Notes under the pieces: generated by a model
Told to the model about the DNA's origin: nothing
What the model saw: only the letters and a program-made list of their open reading frames with translations
Databases searched by the model: none
Program-made: the position numbers and the translations under genes
Assembly (NCBI RefSeq): GCF_025195095.1
Contig: NZ_JANAVZ010000002.1
Location: forward strand, 372,001-436,000
Length of the DNA: 64,000 bases
Reading direction: 5' to 3'
DNA from: Paracoccus maritimus
Lineage (GTDB): Bacteria > Pseudomonadota > Alphaproteobacteria > Rhodobacterales > Rhodobacteraceae
Shown: positions 1 through 9,623 of the stretch, piece after piece
Layout: each line of letters starts with the position of its first letter
Position numbering within the stretch: position 1 is the stretch's first letter

Positions 1-181
1 GACCGAGATCAGCCTGATCACACCGCCCATCGGCATGAATGTCTTCGTGCTGCGTTCGGTGCTGCCGGATGTGACGCTGGGGACGATATTCCGGGGTGTC
101 TATGTGTTCTGGCTGGCCGACCTGCTGCGTCTGGCGCTGATCATCATGCTGCCGGTCCTGTCGTTGTATCTGGCCACCTGA
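1..181 (+). CDS. TRAP transporter large permease (DctM), C-terminal end only
   Basis: The reading frame enters from the left edge (first full codon at base 2) and gives the last 59 residues of a membrane protein ending at a TGA at 179-181. It contains a TPPIG motif, typical of the last part of DctM permeases, followed by a long hydrophobic helix (about residues 33-57). DctM is the ion-coupled inner-membrane translocation subunit of TRAP uptake systems. The small permease and receptor would lie to the left of the window. The substrate cannot be told from this fragment. Confidence 0.8.
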   Translation, partial: TEISLITPPIGMNVFVLRSVLPDVTLGTIFRGVYVFWLADLLRLALIIMLPVLSLYLAT

Positions 182-281
182 CCGGTCCGAAGCCCGCCGG
201 GCCGTTCGGGAACTTGCTTTCCGGCCGTCCGCACGGCATCCGGTGCACCCGTAACGTCATCCGCCCAGAAAGGTGGCAGCC

Positions 282-773
282 ATGCGTATCGAGACGTTCT
301 TTCCCTATCGCCTCGCCGTCGTGGCCGAGGCATTTTCGCGCCAGCTTGTCGCCGTTTACGGTCGCGAACACGGCCTGACGCGCGAGGAATGGCGGCTGCT
401 GTTCCTGCTGGAGGATGCCGGAACGCTGAATTCGCTGCAACTGTCTCAACGGACCTCTCTGGACAAGGTGCAGGTCAGTCGCGCGGCCTCGCGGCTGGAA
501 GCCAAGGGCCTGATCACCCGTGAGGTGCTTGGATCGGACCGCAGGCTGCGGAACTATGCGGTAACCGAGGAAGGGCGTCAGGTATTCCAGCGTGCCTTCG
601 GCGGGGTCGAGGCACGGGCCGCCGAGATCCTCGAGGCGATGCCCGTGGCCGACCGCGACGCACTGCAGCAGGGCATCGCCGCGCTGGATCGCGCCATCGC
701 CAGGGTCACCTCGCCCCAGGAGGGTCGCGGCACGGCCTTTCCACGGCCGGGCACTGCCGAGCCGACCGACTGA
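282..773 (+). CDS. MarR-family transcriptional regulator
   Basis: This 163-residue winged-helix regulator has the MarR layout: a dimerisation helix at the N-terminus, then a helix-turn-helix (about residues 45-75, with SLDKVQVSRAASRLEAKG as the recognition region) and a wing with DRRLRNYAVTEEG. I chose the ATG at 282 because AAAGG lies about 8 bases upstream; a GTG at 273 would add three residues. Such proteins usually repress nearby genes and respond to small aromatic or oxidising ligands. The gene follows a TRAP permease by about 100 bases, so control of that transporter is plausible but not shown. The C-terminus (after about residue 145) is low-complexity and probably disordered. Confidence 0.85.
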   Translation: MRIETFFPYRLAVVAEAFSRQLVAVYGREHGLTREEWRLLFLLEDAGTLNSLQLSQRTSLDKVQVSRAASRLEAKGLITREVLGSDRRLRNYAVTEEGRQVFQRAFGGVEARAAEILEAMPVADRDALQQGIAALDRAIARVTSPQEGRGTAFPRPGTAEPTD

Positions 774-855
774 TTGCGGGCGCCGCCAGTCTTGCCGGCT
801 GGCGGCGAGCCGCGTATCAACCTCTCGGCGGCCCGCCCAAAGAAGGAGAGTTCCG

Positions 856-1911
856 ATGGATCATGCAAGCGCCGGCGAGCCCCGGCTTACATCGCTTTCT
901 CATGGTGGCGGCTGCGGCTGCAAGATTGCCCCCGGGGTGCTGACCGGGCTGCTGCGCGGCACGGCGATGCTGCCGGTCCCCGAGGAACTGATGGTGGGAA
1001 TCGAGACCTCGGACGATGCGGCGGTTTATCGCCTGAACGACGGACAGGCGCTGGTCGCCACGACCGATTTCTTCATGCCCATCGTGGATGATCCGCTGGA
1101 TTTTGGCCGGATCGCGGCGACCAACGCGATCAGCGACGTCTATGCGATGGGGGCCACGCCGATCATGGCGCTGTCGCTGGTCGGCATGCCGATCAACACG
1201 CTGTCGTCCGAGACGATCGCACGCATCCTTGAGGGCGGGGCAGCGGCCTGTCGCGATGCAGGCATTCCCATCGGCGGCGGGCATACCATCGACTCGGTCG
1301 AGGCGATCTATGGTTTGGTGGCACTGGGCATCGTGCATCCCGATCACGTCAAGCGGAACTCTGGCGCCCGACCAGGCGACCTGCTGATCCTTGGCAAGCC
1401 GCTTGGCGTCGGGGTCTTCTCGGCGGCGTTGAAGAAAGAGGCGCTGCCCGCCGAGGGATATCAGGCGATGATCGCGGCGACGACGCGGCTGAACACGCCC
1501 GGCCCCGATCTGGCGGGGTTGCCGGGCGTTCATGCGATGACCGATGTAACCGGGTTCGGGCTGGCGGGCCACGCGCTTGAAATGGCGCGCGGATCAGGCT
1601 GCGAAATTCGGGTGGACTGGTCGGCCGTGCCGTTGCTGTCGGGGGCACGCGATCTGGCCGAACAGGGCTTTGTCACCGGCGCATCGGGGCGGAACTGGGC
1701 CAGCTATGGTGGTGACGTGGTCCTGGCGGACGATTTTTCGCAAATCGACCGGGATCTTTTGTCGGACCCGCAGACCAGTGGCGGACTTCTGGTGGCCTGC
1801 GACGCCGAAACCGCGGACCGGGTTCTGCGGATCTTCCGCGATCACGGATTTGCCGAGACGGCCGTGATAGGCGAGGCCGCCGAGGGCGCGGGCAGGTTGG
1901 TTCTGCGCTGA
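856..1911 (+). CDS. selD: Selenide, water dikinase SelD (cysteine form)
   Basis: SelD makes selenophosphate from selenide and ATP, the selenium donor for selenocysteine and for 2-selenouridine in tRNA. The 351-residue product starts at an ATG behind AGAAGGAGAG. The N-terminal motif GGGCGCKIAP (about residues 18-27) carries Cys where some organisms use selenocysteine. Further family motifs are TTDFF, the AIR-synthase-like DVYAMGA and GGGHTID, and the C-terminal SDPQTSGGLL. No selA, selB, tRNA-Sec or mnmH lies in the window, so which selenium pathway it feeds is unknown. It shares the window with selO and a SelW-like gene. Confidence 0.95.
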   Translation: MDHASAGEPRLTSLSHGGGCGCKIAPGVLTGLLRGTAMLPVPEELMVGIETSDDAAVYRLNDGQALVATTDFFMPIVDDPLDFGRIAATNAISDVYAMGATPIMALSLVGMPINTLSSETIARILEGGAAACRDAGIPIGGGHTIDSVEAIYGLVALGIVHPDHVKRNSGARPGDLLILGKPLGVGVFSAALKKEALPAEGYQAMIAATTRLNTPGPDLAGLPGVHAMTDVTGFGLAGHALEMARGSGCEIRVDWSAVPLLSGARDLAEQGFVTGASGRNWASYGGDVVLADDFSQIDRDLLSDPQTSGGLLVACDAETADRVLRIFRDHGFAETAVIGEAAEGAGRLVLR

Positions 1912-1968
1912 TCCTTCCGGTTTTCCGGCGGCACGCGCAGCCGGGGATCCGGGCAAGGAAGAAGCCCC

Positions 1969-3816
1969 TCAGCGATAGCCCCGTGCCTGCAATTCGAACA
2001 GTTCGCGATAGCGTCCTTCGCGGGCGACAAGCTGGTCATGCGTGCCTTCGTCCTGCACCCTGCCATGTTCGATCACGATGATCCTGTCGGCCATGCGAAC
2101 ACTGGAAAACCGGTGCGAGATCAGCAGCGCGGTGCGGCCCGTGGACAGGTCGTTGAAGCGCTGGAAGACCTCGAACTCCGCGCGGGCGTCCAGCGCCGCG
2201 GTTGGTTCGTCCAGGATCAGGATCTGGGCGTCGCGCATATAGGCGCGCGCGATCGCCAGCTTCTGCCATTCGCCCCCAGACAGGTCCAGCCCGTGGGCAA
2301 AACGCTTGCCGACCATTTGATCATATCCGGCGGGCAGTTTCGCGATCACCTGATCGGCCAGCGCGCGTTCGGCGGCGGTTTCGATGCGGGGACGGTCGGT
2401 GCGTGCCTCGATCCGACCGGCGGCGATATTGTCCGAGGCCGACATGGCGTAGCGTACGAAATCCTGGAAGATCACCCCCACCGCCGCGCGCAACTGGTCT
2501 AGATCATAGTCGCGCAGGTCGCGCCCATCCAGAAGAATGCGGCCTTCCGTCGGATCATAGAGCCGGGCCAGAAGCTTGACGATCGTGGTCTTGCCCGCGC
2601 CATTCTCGCCCACCAATGCCACGGTTTCGCCCGCGTTCAGGTGGAACGACAGATCGCGCACGGCCCATCGACCGGCACCGGGATAGCGGAAGCCGACATT
2701 CTCGAACGTGATGCCCTGGCGGATCGGCGCCGGCACCGCCAACGCGTCGGGGGGCGAGGCGATACCGGGACGTTCGTCGAAAAAGCGGTAGAGGTCGTCC
2801 AGATACAGTGCCTGCGAGGCCATGTTCGAAAATGATGACAACAATCCTTCGATCAGGCCGCGCAGGCGCAGGAAACTGCCCGACAGGAACGTCAGATCGC
2901 CAAGCGACAGCGTGCCTGTCAGCGTGCGCCCGATGATCCACAGATAGGCGCCATAGTAACACAGCGTCCCGATACCCGTCAGGACGGCCATCACCACCAG
3001 CTGCCGCCTGTTGATCACCCGGTTCTCGGCGTAGAACCGTTCGGCCAGTTCCCGATAACGGTCGCGCAGAAAGGCGTTAAGACCGAAGATCTTGACCTCT
3101 TTCGCGGACTCGGATGTCGCGCCGATCATCCGCAGATAGTCGCGTTCGCGCCTTTCGGGCGCGCGGCGCCAGTTCATCGCGTAAAGTTCGGCGTTGAAAT
3201 GCATCTGCCCGACCAGTGTCGGGATCAGCGCGACCAGCAGCAGCACCACCAGCCACGGGTTATAGGCGATCAACCCTGCGCCGAAGCTGACGACCGTAAC
3301 GCCGTCCTGCATTTGCTGCATGACCTGACCCACCAGCGGAATCCGCCCCATGGTCTGGCGGCGGGCGCGGTCCAGCCGGTCCTGAAACCCGGCATCCTCG
3401 AAACTGGCAAGATCCAGATCGGCGGCATGGTTCATCAGGCGCATCGACAACGAGATGACCAGGCGTTCCTGCAGCAGGCTGTCTGCGTAGGTCACCAGCC
3501 GCCCGAAGAGGTCCGAGGCCAGCGCCAGTCCAAGCTCGGCTGCGATCAGAAGGATCAGCTGGTCCGAAAGTCCCGATTGCCACCATTCGACCAGCGTGTC
3601 GGGGCGCGCGTCCGCAGCCATCAGCCGCACCACCTCGTCGATGATCAGCTTGCCGATCCACAGCATCGCGACCGGCATCACGGCGCGGGCCAGCCGCAGC
3701 AGGATCATGGCACCGGTCAGGCCCGGACTGGCACGCCAGACCAGGCCCAGGAATGGCGGGATGTTCTTCAGCGCGGCCCAACGCGCGGCATAGGTGGGCG
3801 CGTCGGACGAGGCCAC
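1969..3816 (-). CDS. ABC exporter, fused membrane and ATPase domains
   Basis: The 615-residue half-transporter has an N-terminal membrane domain (about residues 20-330, several hydrophobic helices) fused to a nucleotide-binding domain. Walker A is GENGAGKTT near residue 400, the signature LSGGEWQKL near 512, and Walker B ILILDEPTAALD near 537, followed by the H-loop SHRFSS. This is the architecture of MsbA-like homodimeric exporters, not of an import ATPase. The GTG start lies 2 bases after the oppF stop, so it is probably the last gene of the peptide-importer operon. The cargo is unknown; a peptide or peptide-derived product is an inference from position only. Confidence 0.85.
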   Translation of the reverse strand: MASSDAPTYAARWAALKNIPPFLGLVWRASPGLTGAMILLRLARAVMPVAMLWIGKLIIDEVVRLMAADARPDTLVEWWQSGLSDQLILLIAAELGLALASDLFGRLVTYADSLLQERLVISLSMRLMNHAADLDLASFEDAGFQDRLDRARRQTMGRIPLVGQVMQQMQDGVTVVSFGAGLIAYNPWLVVLLLVALIPTLVGQMHFNAELYAMNWRRAPERRERDYLRMIGATSESAKEVKIFGLNAFLRDRYRELAERFYAENRVINRRQLVVMAVLTGIGTLCYYGAYLWIIGRTLTGTLSLGDLTFLSGSFLRLRGLIEGLLSSFSNMASQALYLDDLYRFFDERPGIASPPDALAVPAPIRQGITFENVGFRYPGAGRWAVRDLSFHLNAGETVALVGENGAGKTTIVKLLARLYDPTEGRILLDGRDLRDYDLDQLRAAVGVIFQDFVRYAMSASDNIAAGRIEARTDRPRIETAAERALADQVIAKLPAGYDQMVGKRFAHGLDLSGGEWQKLAIARAYMRDAQILILDEPTAALDARAEFEVFQRFNDLSTGRTALLISHRFSSVRMADRIIVIEHGRVQDEGTHDQLVAREGRYRELFELQARGYR

Positions 3817-3818
3817 GC

Positions 3819-4847
3819 TCAGGCGGCCTCGGTATTGCGCGCGCGGGCGATTTCCGCGTCGGTCAGCGGGCCCGGAAAATGACAGGCTGTCCTGTGATCC
3901 TGGCCCAGAAGCGCCGGCACCTGTTCGGCGCAGGCCGCTTGGGCCCGCGGACAGCGGGTGCGGAAGACACAGCCGGAGGGCGGGTTCATGGGCGACGGCA
4001 GATCGCCTGACAGCGGGACGACCGAACCGGCCAGATCATGCGCGGGATCGGGCACCGGAACCGCCGACAGCAGCGCCTGCGTATAGGGGTGCTGCGGATC
4101 GGCAAAGAGGTCGGCCGAGCTTCCGATCTCCATGACCTTGCCCAGATACAGGACCATCACCCGGTCGCTGATATGCTTCACCACCGACAGGTCATGCGCG
4201 ATGAAGACCAGCGCCAGCCCCAATTCCTTTTGCAGCCGGATCAACAGGTTGATGACCTGCGCCTGAATTGACACGTCAAGGGCGCTAACGGGTTCGTCGC
4301 AGATGATCAGTTTGGGTTCGACGATCAGGGCGCGGGCGATACCGATGCGCTGACATTGCCCGCCGCTGAACTCGTGTGGATAGCGGTTGATCTGGTTGGG
4401 CAGCAATCCCACCTTTTCCATGATCGCCTTGACGCGGTCCTTGACCTCGGCGGATTTCAGGCCGGGGTGGTGGGTCCTCAGCGGCTCGGCGATGATCTGG
4501 CCCACGGTCATGCGAGGGTTCAGAGAGGCCAGCGGATCCTGAAACACCATCTGGATGTCGCTTCGATATTTCATCATCTGCCGTGGTGACAGGCCGATCA
4601 GGTCGCGCCCGTCGATCCACTCCGCTTGTCCCTCGGCCGGGACAAGGCCGATCAGCGCGCGGGCAAGGGTGGATTTGCCGCAACCGGATTCGCCGACGAC
4701 GCCCAGGGTCTCACCAGGGTTCAGGGTGAAATCGACACCGCCGACGGCATGTAGGGGCAGGGGGGCGGACCACGGCATCGCCCCCTCGCGGTGGATCCGG
4801 AAGGTCACGCGCAGGTCGCGCACATCGAGCAGGGGTTTCGTCATCAT
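3819..4847 (-). CDS. oppF: Oligopeptide/dipeptide ABC importer ATPase (OppF/DppF type)
   Basis: This is the second ATPase of the peptide importer, acting on the cytoplasmic face of the OppBC channel. The 342-residue protein has Walker A GESGCGKST, signature SGGQCQRIGIARAL and Walker B IICDEPVSALD. The C-terminal oligopeptide-transporter domain carries the cysteine-rich GCVFRTRCPRAQAAC, which in relatives binds an iron-sulfur cluster. The start is the first of two ATGs (MMTKP) and overlaps the oppD stop by ATGA, showing translational coupling. Confidence 0.92.
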   Translation of the reverse strand: MMTKPLLDVRDLRVTFRIHREGAMPWSAPLPLHAVGGVDFTLNPGETLGVVGESGCGKSTLARALIGLVPAEGQAEWIDGRDLIGLSPRQMMKYRSDIQMVFQDPLASLNPRMTVGQIIAEPLRTHHPGLKSAEVKDRVKAIMEKVGLLPNQINRYPHEFSGGQCQRIGIARALIVEPKLIICDEPVSALDVSIQAQVINLLIRLQKELGLALVFIAHDLSVVKHISDRVMVLYLGKVMEIGSSADLFADPQHPYTQALLSAVPVPDPAHDLAGSVVPLSGDLPSPMNPPSGCVFRTRCPRAQAACAEQVPALLGQDHRTACHFPGPLTDAEIARARNTEAA

Positions 4848-5941
4848 TCGTCCACCTTGCTTGGGGTTCCGGCCATACCGGCGCCCGCGATCGCGGCCAT
4901 CGGCGTGGCTTCTTCCTCTACCGGATCTTCCGCGCCGATCTCGATGTCGCGCAGATGCACGGTCTGCCGTCGGGCCAGAACATCGGGCAGCGGCGCAAAG
5001 CAGGCGCGCGCGCGATCCGGCGCGAACACCTCCAGCGGGGGGCGCTGGCTGTCGCAGCCTTCGCGACGATAGGGGCAGCGCGGCTCGAATGCGCAGCCGG
5101 CGGGCGGCTGTGTCATGTTGGGGGGCGATCCGGGGATCGCAGCCAGTTCGTCGCCTCCCTGGTTGATGCGCGGAATCGCGTGCAGCAGGCCTTGCGTATA
5201 GGGGTGCGCGGGTTCGGCAAACAACGGCCCGACCGGGCCGGTCTCGCGGATGCGCCCGCCGTACATGACGGCGACACGTTCGCAAGATCCCGCGACGACG
5301 CCCAGGTCATGGGTGATCAGGATCATCGCCATGCCGAATTCGCGCTGCAGATCGGCCAGCAGCGTCATGATTTGCGCCTGCACCGTCACGTCCAGCGCGG
5401 TCGTCGGTTCGTCCGCGATCAGCAGTTGCGGACGGCACAGCAAAGCCATGGCAATCATCACCCGTTGCCGCATCCCACCGCTGAATTCGTGCGGATAAAG
5501 CCGGACGCGCCCCTTGGCATCGGGGATCTTGACCGCGTCCAGCATCCGCACGGCCTCGGTCACCGCCTGCTTCTTGGACATGCCCTTGTGAAGGGTCAGA
5601 ACCTCGGCCATCTGGTCCGAGACCCGCATATAGGGGTTCAGCGATGTCATCGGGTCCTGAAAGATCATCGCGATCTTTTCGGCCCGGATGCGGTTCAGAA
5701 CCTTCGGCGGGGCGTTCAGGATCTGCTGGCCGTCGAAGCGCACATTGCCGCTGGCCCGACCGTTCCTGGCCAGAAGCCCCATCAATGCAAAGGACAGCTG
5801 CGATTTTCCGGACCCGGATTCGCCGACGATGCCAAGCGTTTCGCCGGCCTCGACCGACAGGTTCACGTGATTGACGGCCTGCACCTCGCCATCGTTGGTG
5901 GCAAAGCGGACGGAAAGGTCGTCTATTTCCAGCAGCGCCAT
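4844..5941 (-). CDS. oppD: Oligopeptide/dipeptide ABC importer ATPase (OppD/DppD type)
   Basis: This is the first ATPase of the peptide importer, 365 residues. Visible motifs are Walker [10 protein letters not shown] (the usual S/T after the lysine is S), signature [14 protein letters not shown], Walker [13 protein letters not shown], and the C-terminal cysteine motif [15 protein letters not shown]. The start MALLEID at 5941 lies one base after the oppC stop. The C-terminal tail (about the last 55 residues) is longer than usual and acidic to alanine-rich. OppD and OppF form the heterodimer that drives import. Confidence 0.92.
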   Translation of the reverse strand: MALLEIDDLSVRFATNDGEVQAVNHVNLSVEAGETLGIVGESGSGKSQLSFALMGLLARNGRASGNVRFDGQQILNAPPKVLNRIRAEKIAMIFQDPMTSLNPYMRVSDQMAEVLTLHKGMSKKQAVTEAVRMLDAVKIPDAKGRVRLYPHEFSGGMRQRVMIAMALLCRPQLLIADEPTTALDVTVQAQIMTLLADLQREFGMAMILITHDLGVVAGSCERVAVMYGGRIRETGPVGPLFAEPAHPYTQGLLHAIPRINQGGDELAAIPGSPPNMTQPPAGCAFEPRCPYRREGCDSQRPPLEVFAPDRARACFAPLPDVLARRQTVHLRDIEIGAEDPVEEEATPMAAIAGAGMAGTPSKVDE

Positions 5942-5942
5942 A

Positions 5943-6869
5943 TCAACGATCCTTCGGGTCAAGGGCATCGCGCAGGCCATCGCCCACGAAGAAAAAGCCG
6001 AACAGAGTGATGACAAAGAAGAACAGCGGAAAGGCCAACTGCCACAGCGTGCCATAGTTCATCGTGCCCGCGCCTTCCGAGATCAACGCCCCCCAACTGG
6101 TCAGCGGTTCCTGCACGCCAAGCCCCAGGAAGCTGATGAAGCTTTCGGTCAGGATCATCAGCGGCACCAGCAGCGTGGCATAGACCGCGACGAGGCCAAG
6201 CAGGTTTGGCACGATGTGGCGGATGATGATCTTCCATGACGGGACGCCGGTGGCGCGCGCGGCCTCGATGAACTCGCGGTTCTTCAGGGACAGGGTCTGG
6301 CCACGGACGATGCGGCTCATGTCCAGCCAGGAAATCAGGCCGATGCCCAGAAACAGCATCGCGATGGACCGCCCGAACATCACCAGCAGCAGGATCAGCA
6401 CGAACATGTAGGGGATCGACATCAGGATATCGACGGCCCGCATCATGATCTGATCGGTCCGCCCGCCGACATAGCCCGCCGTCGCGCCGTAAAGCGTGCC
6501 GACGATCACCGCGATCGCGGCGCCGACGATGCCGACCATCAGGCTGATCTGCGTGCCCTGCACGGTGCGCGCGAACAGGTCGCGGCCCAGATCGTCGGTG
6601 CCGAAGTAATGCCCGTTTTCGAAAGAAGGCATGCCCATGGTCGCGACCTGACCCATGACGGTAAAATCCAGATCCTCGTTCGACCACTGGGCGAACTGAT
6701 TTCCAAGCAGCGCGAATAGCGCCACCCCGATCAGGATGATCAGTCCCGTCATCGCCGCCTTGTTGCGCAGGAAGCGCTTGCGGGCATCCGCCCAAGGGCT
6801 GCGACCCTTCACCTCGTCCTGCGACATGCGGGTGGCAAGCGATTGCATCTTGTCTTGTTGAATGACCAT
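5943..6869 (-). CDS. oppC: Oligopeptide ABC importer permease (OppC type)
   Basis: This inner-membrane subunit of the peptide importer has 308 residues with a cytoplasmic N-terminus, a first helix at about 40-58, and the BPD_transp_1 core. It shows the OppC-type motif FGTDDLGRDLF in the periplasmic loop and an EAA loop, EAARATGVPSWKIIIRHIVPN, that contacts the ATPases. The ATG lies 3 bases after the oppB stop. Confidence 0.92.
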   Translation of the reverse strand: MVIQQDKMQSLATRMSQDEVKGRSPWADARKRFLRNKAAMTGLIILIGVALFALLGNQFAQWSNEDLDFTVMGQVATMGMPSFENGHYFGTDDLGRDLFARTVQGTQISLMVGIVGAAIAVIVGTLYGATAGYVGGRTDQIMMRAVDILMSIPYMFVLILLLVMFGRSIAMLFLGIGLISWLDMSRIVRGQTLSLKNREFIEAARATGVPSWKIIIRHIVPNLLGLVAVYATLLVPLMILTESFISFLGLGVQEPLTSWGALISEGAGTMNYGTLWQLAFPLFFFVITLFGFFFVGDGLRDALDPKDR

Positions 6870-6872
6870 GGC

Positions 6873-7796
6873 TCAGTACCTGATCTTTGGGTCGATCCAT
6901 GCGTACAGCACATCGACGACAAGGTTGAACACGATGGTCAGCGCGCCGACCAGGATGGTCACGCCCATCATCACCGCATAGTCGCGGTTCAGCGCGCTAT
7001 CCACGAAGGCCTTTCCGATGCCCCCGGTCGAGAAATAGATGTCGATCACCACCGAACCGGTAATCATCGACACGAAGACCGGCCCCAGATAGCTGATGAC
7101 CGGCAACATCGCGGGTTTCAGGGCGTGCCGGATGATGACGCGATGTTCGGGCATGCCCTTGGCGCGGGCGGTGCGGATATGGTTACTGCCCAGCACCTCC
7201 AGCATCGATGAGCGGGTGATCCGCGCGATCGAGGCCATGTAGCTGGTGCCTAGCGCGATCACCGGCATGATCCAGAAGCTGGGATCGCTGAAAGACCAGC
7301 CACCGCCCGGCAACAACCCATACCACAGCGTGAAGATCAGCACCAAGATCGGCGCCATCACGAAATTCGGCAGCACCTGCGCGCCGATGGAGATACCCAC
7401 CGCCAGATAGTCCAGAAAGCTGTTGTGCCAGATCGCGGCGACGACACCCAGGCCGACGCCCATCACCACCGCAGCGATGAATGCCAGCGAGCCATAGGTC
7501 AGCGTCACCGGAAAACCTGCGGCGACCAGTTCGTTCACGCTGCGGTCGGGATAGACGAAGCTGGGTCCGAAATCGAAATGCGCGACGATGCCCCAGATAT
7601 AATTGATGATCTGCTTCCAAAGCGGATCGTCCAGGCCGTATTTGGCATTCAGGTTCGCAAGAACCTGCGGCGGCAATTCACGTTCCTGCGTGAACGGCCC
7701 GCCCGGCGCAAGATGCATCAGGATGAAGGAAAAGACGATCAGCAGCAGCAGCGTGGGTACCGCCACAGCCAAGCGCCGCATGATATATGCGAACAT
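6873..7796 (-). CDS. oppB: Oligopeptide ABC importer permease (OppB type)
   Basis: The 307-residue inner-membrane permease pairs with OppC. It begins MFAYIMRRLAVAVPTLLLL, the usual OppB first helix, and has the EAA-like loop TARAKGMPEHRVIIRHALKPA near residue 200. The start has the upstream sequence GGGAGG. It is separated from oppA by 97 bases that hold a perfect 10-bp stem-loop, which probably sets the receptor to permease ratio. Confidence 0.92.
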   Translation of the reverse strand: MFAYIMRRLAVAVPTLLLLIVFSFILMHLAPGGPFTQERELPPQVLANLNAKYGLDDPLWKQIINYIWGIVAHFDFGPSFVYPDRSVNELVAAGFPVTLTYGSLAFIAAVVMGVGLGVVAAIWHNSFLDYLAVGISIGAQVLPNFVMAPILVLIFTLWYGLLPGGGWSFSDPSFWIMPVIALGTSYMASIARITRSSMLEVLGSNHIRTARAKGMPEHRVIIRHALKPAMLPVISYLGPVFVSMITGSVVIDIYFSTGGIGKAFVDSALNRDYAVMMGVTILVGALTIVFNLVVDVLYAWIDPKIRY

Positions 7797-7843
7797 CGCG
7801 TGCAGCCTCCCTGCAAAGGAAAGTTAAGCGTCCATGACCACGG

Positions 7844-7871
7844 TCCGGAAGGGAATAGTGCCCCTTCCGGA
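7844..7871 (-). other. Stem-loop between oppA and oppB
   Basis: A perfect 10-bp inverted repeat, TCCGGAAGGG at 7844-7853 and its complement at 7862-7871, with an 8-base loop. It lies just 3' of the receptor gene on the minus strand, without a T-tract. Such hairpins commonly stabilise the receptor mRNA or attenuate transcription into the permease genes. Confidence 0.65.
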
Positions 7872-7893
7872 AAGCCAGTGGATCTGGCCAGGG

Positions 7894-9495
7894 TCAGTCC
7901 GCCAGACGATACAGGTCCTTGGCGTACCAAGAATTCAACACGTTTTCGGTCGGCAGGCCCTTGATGTCGGGGTTGATCATATCGACCTTGGCGTAGTGAT
8001 AAACAAAGGCTGCCGGCACTTCTTCAGCCAGAATTTCCTCGGCTCGGGTATAGATAGGCGTGGTATCCTCGGCCGTCTTGGCGTCGGCCATCAGTTGATC
8101 GAATTCCGCATTTGACCATTTGCCGCTGTTATATCCGTCGGTCCGGAACCAGTCCAGGAAGGTCGAGGCTTCGTTGTAATCGGCGCACCACGCATAGCGG
8201 GCCATGTCGAAATCCTGGTTCTGCATCCGGTCGGTATGCACCTTCCATTCGACATTGTTCAGCGTGATGTTGACGCCAAGCGGCTTCCAGAACTGCTGCG
8301 CGGCAATGGCCAGCTTCTTGTGGTTTTCATCGGTGTTGTACTGCAGCGTCAACGAAATCGGATTGTCGGGTCCATAGCCGGCCTCGGTCAGCAATTCCTG
8401 CGCGCGCTGGGTCTTTTCTTCCTGGCTCAGCGTCGCAAGCTCGGTCTCGGGCTGATCGAACCCCTCGATGGCCCAATGGGTCCATGTGGTGGCCGGTTTC
8501 TGACCACCCTGCAAAACGTTGTTCACGATGATGTCGCGGTTCAGCGCCAGCGACAGCGCCTCGCGGACGCGCACATCTTTCAGGGCCTCGGGTCCCTTCT
8601 CGGACACATTATAAACATAGGCATAGGAACAGGCATAAGGCAGTGAAACCGCCTGATCCGGGGCTTCTTTTTCCAGTCGCGGATACTGACCGGCCGGGAT
8701 CTGCACACGGTCCAGTTCTCCGGCCTGATAGCGGGTCAGTGCGACATTGTTGTCGTTGACGGTGATGCCCTTGACGGTCTGCATCACGACATTCTCGGCG
8801 TCCCAGTATTCGGGGTTCTTTTCCATCGTGATATCGACGCCCAGATTGTGCGATTTCAGCACGAAGGCGCCGTTGCCGACCAGATTGCCGGGCTGGGTCC
8901 AGGCATCGCCGTGCTCCTCGATCACCTTTTGCGGCACCGGGAAAGTCGTGGCATGCGACAGCGTCTTGATGAAATAAGGGGTCGGCGTCGTCAGCGTGAC
9001 CTCCAGCGTCTTGTCGTCGATCGCCTTCACGCCCAGTTTTTCAGGGGATTTTTCGCCCTTCACGATATCGGTGGCGTTGACGATGTTCATCAGTTCCATG
9101 AACCACGCATATTCGGACGCGGTTTCCGGGTTCACGGCGCGTCGCCAAGCATAAACGAAATCGCCCGCGGTCACCGGCTCGCCATTCGACCATTTGGCGT
9201 CGCGCAGCTTGAAGGTGTAGGTCAGCTTGTCGTCGCTTTCCTCAAAGCTTTCGGCAACGCCGGGCACCATCGCGCCCTTTTCATCCTCGTTCATCAGACC
9301 TTCGAACAGCTGACGCAGAACGTCCGAACCCTCGACATCGGTGTTCTTTGCCGGGTCGACCGATTTGATCGCGTCCAGCAGCCAGAAGTTATAGACCTGA
9401 TTTTCTGCCAGCTGCTCACCCTCGGCCGGCTGAACGGCAAAAGCTGGCATGGCGAGCGAGGCGACCAGGGCGGTCGTTGCGAAAAACTTCGTCAT
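7894..9495 (-). CDS. oppA: Periplasmic oligopeptide-binding protein (SBP_bac_5, OppA type)
   Basis: This receptor delivers peptides to OppBC. The 533-residue product begins with a signal peptide, MTKFFATTALVASLAMPAFA, and shows the family 5 pattern: VYNFWLLDAIKSVDPAKNTD near the mature start, FKLRDAKWSNGEPVTAGDFVYAW, and LSLALNRDIIVNNVLQGG. The ATG at 9495 is fixed by a strong AGGAGGAG 7 bases upstream. It is the first gene of the operon oppABCDF plus an exporter. It resembles E. coli OppA/MppA more than DppA in length and motif spacing, but peptide length preference is not decidable. Confidence 0.92.
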   Translation of the reverse strand: MTKFFATTALVASLAMPAFAVQPAEGEQLAENQVYNFWLLDAIKSVDPAKNTDVEGSDVLRQLFEGLMNEDEKGAMVPGVAESFEESDDKLTYTFKLRDAKWSNGEPVTAGDFVYAWRRAVNPETASEYAWFMELMNIVNATDIVKGEKSPEKLGVKAIDDKTLEVTLTTPTPYFIKTLSHATTFPVPQKVIEEHGDAWTQPGNLVGNGAFVLKSHNLGVDITMEKNPEYWDAENVVMQTVKGITVNDNNVALTRYQAGELDRVQIPAGQYPRLEKEAPDQAVSLPYACSYAYVYNVSEKGPEALKDVRVREALSLALNRDIIVNNVLQGGQKPATTWTHWAIEGFDQPETELATLSQEEKTQRAQELLTEAGYGPDNPISLTLQYNTDENHKKLAIAAQQFWKPLGVNITLNNVEWKVHTDRMQNQDFDMARYAWCADYNEASTFLDWFRTDGYNSGKWSNAEFDQLMADAKTAEDTTPIYTRAEEILAEEVPAAFVYHYAKVDMINPDIKGLPTENVLNSWYAKDLYRLAD

Positions 9496-9623
9496 GAGGC
9501 ATCTCCTCCTAGTTGAGTGCGGTGTCTTCTGCACCGGAATGAGGCGAAGGTAGTAGATCGTCCGGCGGGGTAAAGCAGGTTTCGGCTTTCATCGCCCTCG
9601 GGCTTGTGGAAGATGGGGCGGCA

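Noticed and set aside
9496..9623. Cobalamin riboswitch upstream of cobU
   Set aside because: Only 128 bases separate oppA and cobU, and I see no B12-box-like sequence or room for the full riboswitch fold.
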